Shown here: positions 25,669 through 33,871 of the stretch, piece by piece
Layout of the letters: each line of letters opens with the position of its first letter
Position numbering within the stretch: the stretch's first letter is position 1
Assembly (NCBI RefSeq): GCF_003071065.1
Contig: NZ_QCXX01000007.1
Coordinates: 669 to 64,668 of the forward strand
Direction of reading: 5' to 3'
DNA length: 64,000 nt
Source: Sphingobacterium athyrii
GTDB lineage: Bacteria; Bacteroidota; Bacteroidia; Sphingobacteriales; Sphingobacteriaceae
Notes under the pieces: model-generated
Databases searched by the model: none
The model's input: only the letters and a program-made list of their open reading frames with translations
Told to the model about the DNA's origin: nothing
Made by a program: the position numbers and the translations under genes

Positions 25669-25825
25669 AGTTCATAATTTTTATAAAAGGTTCTGGGAAC
25701 ATATGACCGGCAGTTCAATTTACAAAAAAAAACAGATACCGCTTTTAACATTTTCTTTACAAAGAACGGTGCTGATGAAGCAGTCATCAGTCCGAGATAA
25801 CATAAAAGAGGAAAAAATAAAAAAA

Positions 25826-25851
25826 AAGCCTTACATTTTCATGTAAAGCTT
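25826..25851 (-). terminator. intrinsic terminator of nusG
   Basis: The stem pairs AAGC-c-TTACAT (25826-25836) with ATGTAA-a-GCTT (25841-25851) around a TTTC loop. On the minus strand it is followed by a long T-rich run. It lies 24 bp after the nusG stop, so tuf-secE-nusG transcription ends before the island. Confidence 0.88.
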
Positions 25852-25874
25852 TTCTCTATCGTTAATTACTAATC

Positions 25875-26420
25875 TTACTCTTTTTCTACTTGCATGTAGT
25901 TTAACTCCAGCGGAGTCTTACGACCGAAGACTTTCACCATGACGATCAATTTCTTCTTATCTTCATGAACTTCTTCGATCTCACCAGTAAATCCATTGAA
26001 AGGGCCATCGTTTACTTTCACTGTTTCGCCCACATAGTAAGGAACATTAATGGTTTCACCTTGCTCGGCCATTTCATCTACCTTACCTAGAATACGATTT
26101 ACTTCTGCTTGGCGCAAAGGAACAGCATTACCAGCTTTGTCTCCCAAGAAACCAATTACGCTATTGATATTTTTGATGACGTGTTCTAACTCTCCGTCAA
26201 GAGCGGCTTCCAATAAAACATAACCAGGATAGTAGTTACGTTCTTTAGCAACCTTCTTGCCATCGCGCATTAAGTAGTATTTCTCCATTGGAATTAACAC
26301 TTGAGGAACCAAGTGTTCAATACCTAAACGACTAACCTCGGCATCAATATATTGCTTTACTTTCTTTTCTTTACCACTTACAGCACGAACTACGTACCAC
26401 TTTAAACCTTGATCTGCCAT
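25875..26420 (-). CDS. nusG: transcription termination/antitermination protein NusG
   Basis: A 181-aa protein with the NGN domain (WYVVRAVSGKEKKVKQYIDA at the start, then YYPGYVLLEA) and a C-terminal KOW domain (VKVNDGPFNGFTGEIEEVHE). It binds RNA polymerase and couples it to the ribosome or Rho. secE is 20 bp upstream. The usual next gene, rplK, is not there; a terminator and about 15 kb of accessory DNA follow. Confidence 0.98.
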   Translation of the reverse strand: MADQGLKWYVVRAVSGKEKKVKQYIDAEVSRLGIEHLVPQVLIPMEKYYLMRDGKKVAKERNYYPGYVLLEAALDGELEHVIKNINSVIGFLGDKAGNAVPLRQAEVNRILGKVDEMAEQGETINVPYYVGETVKVNDGPFNGFTGEIEEVHEDKKKLIVMVKVFGRKTPLELNYMQVEKE

Positions 26421-26440
26421 AAATAAATACGATTGAAAAA

Positions 26441-26635
26441 TTAAGAAGCAATACCGTACAAGAATTCTAACCCTACACTTGAAGCTTTATCCATTACAAA
26501 GACAACCAATGCAATAAGAAGAGACGCAACAAGCACAATAACAGCTGAACTTTGTAACTGAGACCACGTAGGCCAAGTCACTTTCTCAGTGATCTCCACG
26601 TAAGAGTCTTTAAAAAAATCAAGTACTTTTGCCAT
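26441..26635 (-). CDS. secE: preprotein translocase subunit SecE
   Basis: A 64-aa single-pass inner-membrane subunit of the Sec channel. The amphipathic helix with the conserved KVTWPTW segment (about residues 18-24) precedes one membrane helix (AVIVLVASLLIALVVFVMDK). The length is normal for bacteria with the short SecE. It lies between tRNA-Trp and nusG. Confidence 0.97.
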   Translation of the reverse strand: MAKVLDFFKDSYVEITEKVTWPTWSQLQSSAVIVLVASLLIALVVFVMDKASSVGLEFLYGIAS

Positions 26636-26658
26636 TTTAGTTTATCTGTTTTTATAAG

Positions 26659-26729
26659 CACGGGCACCAGGACTCGAACCCAGACCAAAGGTTTTGGAGA
26701 CCTTCGTTCTACCTTTAAACTATGCCCGT
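26659..26729 (-). tRNA. tRNA-Trp (CCA)
   Basis: A 71-nt cloverleaf with acceptor stem ACGGGCA/TGCCCGT, anticodon stem AAGGT/ACCTT with loop CTCCAAA (anticodon CCA), and T-loop GTTCGAGTC. It sits between tuf and secE, as is usual in Bacteroidota. Confidence 0.97.
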
Positions 26730-26749
26730 GTATTTCTTATTTTGTGATG

Positions 26750-26780
26750 CAAATATAGTGTTTTAAACCACTTTCTGCAA
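26750..26780 (-). promoter_or_regulatory. promoter for tRNA-Trp, secE and nusG
   Basis: On the minus strand TTG (26778-26780) is followed after 20 bp by TATATTTG (26750-26757). It starts transcription about 15 bp before tRNA-Trp and lies downstream of the tuf terminator. Confidence 0.75.
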
Positions 26781-26830
26781 ATCTTTTTTTACTTTTTTTT
26801 ATTTTAATCCGATAAATCGCTTATCGAAAA

Positions 26831-26864
26831 AATAAGCTAATCAACAGCAGTTGATTAGCTTATT
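26831..26864 (-). terminator. intrinsic terminator of tuf
   Basis: A perfect 15-bp stem, AATAAGCTAATCAAC (26831-26845) and its complement (26850-26864), has a 4-nt loop. On the minus strand it continues into TTTTT. It lies 28 bp after the tuf stop. Confidence 0.92.
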
Positions 26865-26892
26865 CTATGTGATTCTAGATCTTTATGAAAGA

Positions 26893-28077
26893 CTAGATGA
26901 TTTCAGTTACCTGACCAGCACCTACTGTACGACCACCCTCACGGATAGCGAAACGTAGACCTTTTTCCATAGCGATAGGAGAGATCAATTTAACAGAGAT
27001 CGTAACGTTATCACCTGGCATAACCATTTCAGTACCTTCTGGTAAAGAGATTTCTCCAGTTACGTCAGTTGTACGGAAATAGAATTGAGGACGGTATTTG
27101 TTGAAGAATGGTGTGTGACGACCACCTTCAGCTTTTGACAATACGTAAACCTCAGCTTTGAAATGATCGTGAGGAGTTACTGAACCTGGTTTACAGATAA
27201 CCATACCACGTTTGATATCAGTTTTCTCAATACCACGTAACAATAAACCTACGTTATCACCAGCTTCACCGTAATCTAAGATTTTACGGAACATCTCAAC
27301 ACCTGTTACTGTAGATTTCAAGTTCTCAGCACCCATACCTAAGATCTCAACTGGATCACCAGAGTTGATTACACCTCTTTCGATACGACCTGTAGCAACT
27401 GTACCACGACCAGTGATTGAGAATACGTCCTCGATAGGCATCAAGAAAGGTAAATCAGTCAAACGTGGAGGAATTGGAATGTAGTTATCTACAGCATCCA
27501 TTAATTCCATGATTTTCTCAACCCACTCAGGCTCACCGTTCAATGCACCTAAAGCAGATCCTTTGATTACAGGGATATCATCACCTGGGAATTCGTAGAA
27601 TGATAATAACTCACGAACTTCCATTTCTACTAAGTCTAACAACTCAGGGTCGTCAACTAAGTCAGTTTTGTTCATGAATACTACTAACGCAGGAACACCT
27701 ACCTGGCGAGCCAACAAGATGTGCTCACGAGTTTGAGGCATAGGACCATCAGTCGCAGCAACTACGATGATAGCACCGTCCATTTGAGCAGCACCAGTTA
27801 CCATGTTCTTAACGTAGTCAGCGTGACCCGGACAGTCAACGTGTGCATAGTGACGGTTAGCTGTAGAATATTCTACGTGTGCAGTATTGATTGTGATACC
27901 ACGCTCTTTTTCTTCAGGAGCAGAGTCAATTGAATCAAATGAACGAGCTTCTGACAAACCTTTATCAGCCAACACTTTAGTGATAGCAGCTGTAGTTGTA
28001 GTTTTACCGTGGTCAACGTGACCGATAGTACCAATGTTTAAGTGTGGTTTACTACGGTCAAATTTCTCTTTTGCCAT
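26893..28077 (-). CDS. tuf: translation elongation factor Tu
   Basis: A 394-aa GTPase that brings aminoacyl-tRNA to the ribosome. GTP-binding motifs are GHVDHGKTT (about 19-27), DCPGHADY and NKTDLVD; the switch region contains EEKERGITIN. Domains 2 and 3 are complete, ending GGRTVGAGQVTEII. It is embedded in the tRNA cluster and followed by a strong terminator. Confidence 0.99.
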   Translation of the reverse strand: MAKEKFDRSKPHLNIGTIGHVDHGKTTTTAAITKVLADKGLSEARSFDSIDSAPEEKERGITINTAHVEYSTANRHYAHVDCPGHADYVKNMVTGAAQMDGAIIVVAATDGPMPQTREHILLARQVGVPALVVFMNKTDLVDDPELLDLVEMEVRELLSFYEFPGDDIPVIKGSALGALNGEPEWVEKIMELMDAVDNYIPIPPRLTDLPFLMPIEDVFSITGRGTVATGRIERGVINSGDPVEILGMGAENLKSTVTGVEMFRKILDYGEAGDNVGLLLRGIEKTDIKRGMVICKPGSVTPHDHFKAEVYVLSKAEGGRHTPFFNKYRPQFYFRTTDVTGEISLPEGTEMVMPGDNVTISVKLISPIAMEKGLRFAIREGGRTVGAGQVTEII

Positions 28078-28149
28078 GTTTATGCGAATTAGTAATTATA
28101 AATTATTTCTATTTGTTATATACTCTTGCTTAACTTTTACACAAGTACG

Positions 28150-28221
<72 letters not shown>

Positions 28222-28316
28222 TTACTAAAAAACCTTATTTACGTATTAATGCCCCCACCTTTAGATACATTATTATCAAAGAAGATAGAGACTAAATTTA
28301 ATACTTGAAAAATTTG

Positions 28317-28389
28317 AGCGGAAGACGAGGTTCGAACTCGCGACCTATAGCTTGGAAGGCTATCGCTCTACCAACTGAGCTACTTCCGC
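28317..28389 (-). tRNA. tRNA-Gly (TCC)
   Basis: A 73-nt cloverleaf with acceptor GCGGAAG/CTTCCGC, anticodon stem ATAGC/GCTAT, loop CTTCCAA (anticodon TCC) and T-loop GTTCGAACC. Confidence 0.96.
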
Positions 28390-28437
28390 TTAATAACTAG
28401 AAACTAGAGTAAATCTAAACTCCAATTAAAAAAAGTG

Positions 28438-28518
28438 TGGAGGGAGAAGGATTCGAACCTTCGAAGCCGAAGCAACGGATTTACAGTCCGTCCCATTTGA
28501 CCGCTCTGGAACCCCTCC
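28438..28518 (-). tRNA. tRNA-Tyr (GTA)
   Basis: An 81-nt class II tRNA with a long variable arm (GCTTCGGC), acceptor GGAGGGG with a terminal G-T pair, and an anticodon loop containing GTA (GGACTGTAAATCC). Confidence 0.95.
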
Positions 28519-28544
28519 AGACCTGTAACTTTCGTTACATTTAG

Positions 28545-28617
<73 letters not shown>

Positions 28618-28686
28618 TTCTAATATTTTTAAAATAACTTACGTTCTATCAACGCCAATCCGATAACTTTATCTTTTCAGCGAGTG

Positions 28687-28717
28687 CAAATATCGAATTT
28701 ACTTTTGATTTTTGCAA
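28687..28717 (-). promoter_or_regulatory. promoter of the tRNA-tuf transcript
   Basis: On the minus strand TTG (28715-28717) is followed after 20 bp by GATATTTG (28687-28694), one mismatch from TAnnTTTG. It lies about 70 bp before tRNA-Thr(TGT). A second possible promoter is further up at 28798. The 28618-28942 gap holds these promoters and that of the divergent barrel gene, and no gene. Confidence 0.6.
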
Positions 28718-28797
28718 GTTTATTTTTTACTTTTTTTTCATTTAAAGAACTAAGCAAACTTCGTTATTATGAACCGTTGTTCCCTTGTTTGCTGATG

Positions 28798-28826
28798 CAA
28801 AGATAGACACAAAACTCACTTTACAA
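28798..28826 (-). promoter_or_regulatory. second upstream promoter of the tRNA-tuf transcript
   Basis: On the minus strand TTG (28824-28826) is followed after 18 bp by TATCTTTG (28798-28805). Tandem promoters are common before tRNA and translation-factor genes. Confidence 0.55.
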
Positions 28827-28910
28827 AAATAATTGTCAAAAAAAAACAACACTTTTTGTCAATTATACTGATATGCAGCACAATAATTTTTAATTGACTA
28901 TTTGCCTATT

Positions 28911-28939
28911 TTGGTTATTTGCCTAATGTGCTATCTTTG
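28911..28939 (+). promoter_or_regulatory. promoter of the barrel-protein gene
   Basis: TTG (28911-28913) is followed after 18 bp by TATCTTTG (28932-28939). The chosen ATG is only 4 bp further, which would make the mRNA leaderless or nearly so. Either that is real or the true promoter lies further upstream. Confidence 0.5.
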
Positions 28940-28942
28940 GGC

Positions 28943-30106
28943 ATGCAAATTTTACCGCAATCACTTTCAAAACTTACCCGCTATACAGCGCTACTTGCAC
29001 TATTTGTAGCTGGTAAAGGCGATTTGAAAGCTCAAAATATTATTCAAAAATTGAGTAAAAAATTTCTTTCGGCTGAAAAAGACTCCACCCGATCAGGCAG
29101 TTTTATGGTTTTACCGGCCGTTGGTTACGCCCAGGAAACGGGAGTAGAATATGGATTAGCGAGTTCATACAACTTTTACCTGGACAAGTCTGATCCCCAT
29201 ATCCGTACCTCCACAATGACGCTCATGGGGACGTTTACATCCAAACATCAGTCAAATTTTAAATTTCAAACTGATCTTTGGACAAAAAATAACGATTACC
29301 ATTTCGTCAGTGAAATCCGATACCGCAACTGGCCATTTAATTACTATGGCATCGGCATGGATACCTGGAAGAAGGATGAAGAAAGGGTTGATCAAAAGCT
29401 ATTTCGATTAAAACTGGAAGCTGAGAAAAAAGTCGGCAACCATCTTTATTCGGGCATCAATATACAGTACGATAATTTTTCAATCCGTAGCGATAGCAGC
29501 GACCATATATTCAATCAATCGGGTCTTATCGGAAAAGAGGGCGGTCAACAATTGCTGCTTGGCGTATCTCAATTATTTGACAACCGAGACAATGTTTCCT
29601 ATAGCACCCGTGGTTATTATGCCAAATTGCGACTTGCTTACGCGCCTAAGTTATGGACCAGCACAGACTTCAACGGGGCAAACTTGGACATAGACCTTCG
29701 CGGCTTTATTCCATTGCATAAAAAAGTCACACTGGCACTTCAGGGGATCTTTCGCTCGACATTCGGGAAAACAGTTCCTTTCTATAATTACCGTGAACTG
29801 GGTGGCGACATGATGATGCGCGGGTATTACCTCGGTCGTTATCGTGACAAAAATTACCTTGCTTCCCAAGCGGAATTACGTTACCGCTTTCATCCTCGTT
29901 TTGGTATTGTCGGTTTTTCGGGAATTGGATCAACCTTTTCAAAAGAAAACAGCAGCAGATATGTACCGAGTTACGGTGGTGGCTTGCGCTACTTCTTTAG
30001 CTTAGAGCACAATAGCAGTATCCGATTTGATTATTCCTATGGTGAACAGAGGACGGGTGAGAAAAGACAGTCTGGTTTTTATCTATCTTTAAGCGAAGCT
30101 TTTTAA
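28943..30106 (+). CDS. BamA/TamA-type outer-membrane beta-barrel protein
   Basis: A 387-aa protein with a signal peptide (about 1-31, ending GDLKAQ) and a C-terminal 16-strand-type barrel of the bacterial surface antigen (D15/Omp85) family. The hallmark is MMRGYYLGRYRDKNYLASQA, matching the [VI]RG[FY] barrel motif, and the protein ends in an aromatic residue (SLSEAF). No POTRA domains are present, so it is a short barrel-only relative and not BamA itself. The longer frame starting at TTG 28919 overlaps the promoter, so I use ATG 28943. Confidence 0.82.
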   Translation: MQILPQSLSKLTRYTALLALFVAGKGDLKAQNIIQKLSKKFLSAEKDSTRSGSFMVLPAVGYAQETGVEYGLASSYNFYLDKSDPHIRTSTMTLMGTFTSKHQSNFKFQTDLWTKNNDYHFVSEIRYRNWPFNYYGIGMDTWKKDEERVDQKLFRLKLEAEKKVGNHLYSGINIQYDNFSIRSDSSDHIFNQSGLIGKEGGQQLLLGVSQLFDNRDNVSYSTRGYYAKLRLAYAPKLWTSTDFNGANLDIDLRGFIPLHKKVTLALQGIFRSTFGKTVPFYNYRELGGDMMMRGYYLGRYRDKNYLASQAELRYRFHPRFGIVGFSGIGSTFSKENSSRYVPSYGGGLRYFFSLEHNSSIRFDYSYGEQRTGEKRQSGFYLSLSEAF

Positions 30107-30177
30107 TTAAAAACGGGGGAGCCTCAGCTGATGGCCTCCCTCTTTAGACCGCCTCCCTTTTCATAAATAGCAATAAA

Positions 30178-30194
30178 AGCATCTGATTGATGCT
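30178..30194. terminator. small hairpin between convergent genes
   Basis: AGCATC-TGATT-GATGCT is flanked by AAAA on one side and TTTT on the other, so it could serve either strand between the barrel gene and the convergent gene ending at 30361. A GC-rich imperfect hairpin (about 30114-30141) also follows the barrel gene. Nothing else is visible in 30107-30360. Confidence 0.5.
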
Positions 30195-30360
30195 ATTTTC
30201 GTTCTGTGACCACAATAAGTTTGACCCCAGGTAAAGTCCGCCTTTTTAAGTGAGCGTATTATGCTGATAAGATGTCCGCATTCCGGTCATAAAACGAAGC
30301 GGAAAACTTCAGAGACCTAATAAACTTTACGCAAAGCTTGTCGGAAGTAAAGAGAACAAA

Positions 30361-30888
30361 CTAAAACCTGATCAGAAAATTTTCCTTTCGTTGTCCGGCC
30401 CTAAAAAAGACCAAACCAATTCGATACAGATCTATCGTGACAACCACGCGATCATCATCCCTAAGTTTGTTCCAATACTCTTCCCGTTCGACCGACAAAT
30501 GGGGCTCGTTTACAATCAGCATATCGCGTTCACCGACAACAGCCAGAAAATCCAGATCAAGGTTTGTTTGGTCAATATAATAGATCTTCCTAAAAGAATA
30601 ACTTCCGGCCTTCTGTTTAAATAGCTCCTCATAACTCGCTGGAGGCTCATCAGTCAAAAACATAAACTGATCATAGGCAAAAGTTTTTAGTAGACGGTCG
30701 ACCAGCAGATATTTTTTTATCTCCACCTTCCCCCCCATGCTGACCTCACGGGGCAAGTTTAAGATCCTATCAGGATCATCCTGCTGATAAATTACTTCAT
30801 CCACCAATTTATAAACAAACGGAGAATGTGTCCCATGACGGCTATGGGATATGAAATAATGGCGCCAGTACTTCAAGTGGTAGTTCAT
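30361..30888 (-). CDS. shortened methyltransferase-like protein
   Basis: A 175-aa protein from ATG 30888. Its ends match a Bacteroidota family of class I SAM-dependent methyltransferase-like proteins: HYFISHSRHGTHSPFVYKLV near the start, and DLYRIGLVFFRAGQRKENFL near the end. Members I recall are about 60-80 residues longer and contain the glycine-rich SAM-binding loop between these parts. Here that loop is absent, so methyl transfer is unlikely. It may be a non-catalytic derivative or an internal deletion. Confidence 0.6.
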   Translation of the reverse strand: MNYHLKYWRHYFISHSRHGTHSPFVYKLVDEVIYQQDDPDRILNLPREVSMGGKVEIKKYLLVDRLLKTFAYDQFMFLTDEPPASYEELFKQKAGSYSFRKIYYIDQTNLDLDFLAVVGERDMLIVNEPHLSVEREEYWNKLRDDDRVVVTIDLYRIGLVFFRAGQRKENFLIRF

Positions 30889-31155
30889 TGGCTGCAAACA
30901 TCGAAAAATTTACGTTGATATACAATTTAATTCGTGCGCTATACCACACATTTCATCATCTACAGCCTTATAAAAGCACTTTTCGGATTCAAATTCCGGC
31001 AATAGTTGATCGTAGTTTTACATATAGCAATTTCGCTTTTACGAATTATTTCACATGGAACATTCAATTACAAAGACAGAAACAAGCCATTTAAGCCCCA
31101 CCTGGAGCACAGGAAAATTTTACAGGTAAGAATATATTGTATTTGTGATAGTACG

Positions 31156-32475
31156 TTAAAATTGAAGTATAAAGGCACTGCCTTCTCCCTCCACACTGTT
31201 AAGAAAAATGGTGCCCTTATGTAGCAACATAATTTGCTTACTCAGCGTTAGGCCAACCCCAGTACCTGTTTTCTTTGTCGTAAAAAAGGGGGTGAATATC
31301 TGTTCCTGGAGATCAGCGGGAATTCCCGAACCATTATCTTCGATGCGAACCTGCACCTTGCCGTCTATTTCCAATGCGGACAAACTAATGTATGCGTCTT
31401 CCCTGGTCTTTACCGCATCGATGGCATTCAGCATCAAATTGATAATAACTTGTTCAATCAGATTGACATCAGCATAAAGTATCAAACGCGTATTCTTTAA
31501 GATAATATCGACATCAATATTTTTTTGAATCAATGTCGGCTCGAGCAGCTGATAGATATGTTCAAATAGCTGGGAAACCTGAATTGGTGCCAGCTGTGGC
31601 TGATCCACTTTGTTGATCATGCGGTAGCTTTTTGCAAAATGCAGCAGTCCTTCACTCCGACGTTTGATGGTGGATATACCTGTTTTTAGATCTTCAATAT
31701 CCTCATGTCCTCTAAAATGATCCAAACGCCCATTGAGCGTTTCGGCCAACGAACTGATCGGCGCAATAGAATTCATGATCTCGTGCGTAAGCACACGTAA
31801 TAATTTATGCCAGGCTTTTGTCTCGGTCTCGTCGATAGCTTCATTGATATTTTGATAAACGACAATACGGAATACGGCATCCTGGGTCTCAAAACTAGAG
31901 CTCTGGATCAACAATTTTATCTTTCCTTTGCTTGACTGAATGGGTTCCATCTGCTGTTGGCCATTGTCCAGCAGCATCGTTTTTTCATAGAGGTCAGGAT
32001 TCTTCTTTTTTAACCCGGCGATATTCCCGAGGTGTGGCAGATGAAACAGCTGTTTAAAGGCATCGTTCACCCACATTACTTTTCCCGTGTCCATTTCATA
32101 GAAGATAATGGCCGAGTTAAGCATATTGATGACACGATCGAGGTACTGATGCTGTATTTCCTGCTTAATGCTAATTTCCTTATACGTTTCGTTAATCTGA
32201 TTAAAAGCGCGGAAAAGCTGCCCTTCTACCGATTTTGGATTTTTAACCAAAAAACGTCGTGTGAAGTCACGATATTTGACTGCTTCGGCAAATTCCACAA
32301 GCTGCCTTTCCAAAAAATTATATTGGGCATACAGATTGAAACCAAGATACAGCATTATGCAAAAGATCAATGCAGCCTGCACGTACTCATGCTTCATCAA
32401 CAGGTAGGCACCGACAACCGAAGCCGCCAAAAGCAAAATAATCTTAATTACATTTAAAACTTTTCCATGTCTCAT
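31156..32475 (-). CDS. sensor histidine kinase of the NtrY/NtrB type
   Basis: A 439-aa kinase with two N-terminal membrane helices (about 8-26 and 33-50) and almost no periplasmic loop. Next come a linker, a PAS-like domain (about 110-215), the phospho-acceptor His231 in LTHEIMNSIAPISSLAETLN, and an ATPase domain with N-box NLMLNAIDAV, GSGIP and TTKKTGTGVGL. The tiny loop suggests sensing within the membrane or cytoplasm. It is 3 bp after the response regulator gene and should phosphorylate it. Confidence 0.93.
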   Translation of the reverse strand: MRHGKVLNVIKIILLLAASVVGAYLLMKHEYVQAALIFCIMLYLGFNLYAQYNFLERQLVEFAEAVKYRDFTRRFLVKNPKSVEGQLFRAFNQINETYKEISIKQEIQHQYLDRVINMLNSAIIFYEMDTGKVMWVNDAFKQLFHLPHLGNIAGLKKKNPDLYEKTMLLDNGQQQMEPIQSSKGKIKLLIQSSSFETQDAVFRIVVYQNINEAIDETETKAWHKLLRVLTHEIMNSIAPISSLAETLNGRLDHFRGHEDIEDLKTGISTIKRRSEGLLHFAKSYRMINKVDQPQLAPIQVSQLFEHIYQLLEPTLIQKNIDVDIILKNTRLILYADVNLIEQVIINLMLNAIDAVKTREDAYISLSALEIDGKVQVRIEDNGSGIPADLQEQIFTPFFTTKKTGTGVGLTLSKQIMLLHKGTIFLNSVEGEGSAFILQF

Positions 32476-32478
32476 AGA

Positions 32479-33840
32479 CTAGATATCGTATTTCTCCAAA
32501 CGTCTGTAGAGTGCGGCACGTGTTAGCCCCAGCTCCTTTGCGGCTTTGCTGATATTGCCGTTATAACGTTCGATGGCTGATTTGATGGCTTTCCGTTCCA
32601 ATTCTTCCAGATTTTGGCTACTGGATACGGATTCAACAGCGACCTGCTCCACCTGTTGTTCAATGGGTGAGAAAAATAGATCATTTCCTGCAATGCTTAC
32701 CTGATCAGCCATAATGACCGCCCGTTCGATACTATATTGTAACTCACGAACATTTCCCGGAAAATGGTAAGCAAAAAGCTTTTTTATGGCATCAGGTTCA
32801 AACCCCTCGATCCGCTTATTATATTTTTTGGCATAGATATCCAGAAAATGTATGGCCAATAGTCTAATATCTTCTCCTCTTTCACGTAATGGTGGCACCT
32901 GAATCTCCACGGTATTGATCCGATAAATCAAATCCTTTCGAAAACGACTTTCGTCAGCCAGGTGTTTCAGGGATACATTTGTCGCCGAAATGAGTCGTAT
33001 ATCCACAGGGATCGGTTGGTAAGAACCCAGCGGTGTAACCTGTCGATTTTGCAATACAGTCAATAGTTTGGCCTGTTGCTGCAAAGAAATATTTCCAATT
33101 TCATCCAGGAACAATGTGCCGCCATTTGCAGCTTCGAAACGTCCCTGACGATCCTCCCGAGCATCTGTGAACGCCCCTTTTTTATAACCGAAAAGCTCAC
33201 TTTCAAATAACGTTTCTGTCAGCGCTCCCACATCAACTTTCACATACACCTGATCCGAGCGTAACGAGCGCCGTTGAATCGCCTGAGCAATCAAATCCTT
33301 ACCTGTACCGTTTTCACCCAAAATCAAGATATTGGCGTCCGTTGGCGCTATTTTCTCCAGCTTATATTGCAGTTCGTCCATGACCGGGGAGTTACCGATC
33401 AGATCCGGAGTATTGCTTGAACGTAAAAGCGAATTTTTATTTTTCTTCTCTCTATTTTTCGATTCCGCCAGCACGCTTTCAATTGTGGCCAGCAACTGCT
33501 CATTTTCCCAGGGCTTGACCACAAAATCAGCGGCTCCCTGTTTCAGCGATTTTACGGCCAGATCTACGGCGCCATAAGCTGTGATCATAATCACATGAAC
33601 CTGTGGAAACTTTTCCTTGATCCGCGACAACCAATATAATCCTTCATTTCCGGTATTGATGGTACTTTTGAAATTCATATCCAGAAGCACAAGGTCATAA
33701 GGCATTTTCTCCAAATGTCCAATCAGGTTTTCTGGATTAGATTCGACTTGAACATGGTTAACTTTAGGTTTTAGCAAAATCCTTGCTGCTGTGAGTAAAT
33801 CTTGGTCATCGTCGACAACTAAAATAGATGCTTTTTTCAT
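32479..33840 (-). CDS. NtrC-family sigma-54-dependent response regulator
   Basis: A 453-aa activator. The receiver domain has acidic Asp10-Asp12, phospho-acceptor Asp54 and Lys109. The AAA+ domain has Walker A GENGTGKD (175-182), the sigma-54 contact loop as GAFTDA (222-227, usually GAFTGA) and Walker B GTLFLDEIG (241-249). A C-terminal Fis-type HTH ends the protein (NISKAAKELGLTRAALYRRL). The same locus carries three promoters with paired TGTNCR-N4-YGNACA palindromes before TGGCA boxes, which are the probable binding sites of this protein. Confidence 0.95.
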   Translation of the reverse strand: MKKASILVVDDDQDLLTAARILLKPKVNHVQVESNPENLIGHLEKMPYDLVLLDMNFKSTINTGNEGLYWLSRIKEKFPQVHVIMITAYGAVDLAVKSLKQGAADFVVKPWENEQLLATIESVLAESKNREKKNKNSLLRSSNTPDLIGNSPVMDELQYKLEKIAPTDANILILGENGTGKDLIAQAIQRRSLRSDQVYVKVDVGALTETLFESELFGYKKGAFTDAREDRQGRFEAANGGTLFLDEIGNISLQQQAKLLTVLQNRQVTPLGSYQPIPVDIRLISATNVSLKHLADESRFRKDLIYRINTVEIQVPPLRERGEDIRLLAIHFLDIYAKKYNKRIEGFEPDAIKKLFAYHFPGNVRELQYSIERAVIMADQVSIAGNDLFFSPIEQQVEQVAVESVSSSQNLEELERKAIKSAIERYNGNISKAAKELGLTRAALYRRLEKYDI

Positions 33841-33871
33841 ATTCCCTGGCTTCTTTCAGACACTAAGATAA

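Noticed and set aside
11000..26000. CRISPR array, prophage or integrase at the island
   Set aside because: No regularly spaced repeats and no phage or recombinase genes are visible.
30888..31224. Plus-strand frames between the kinase and the methyltransferase-like gene
   Set aside because: Low-complexity translations with no features; the second overlaps the kinase coding sequence.
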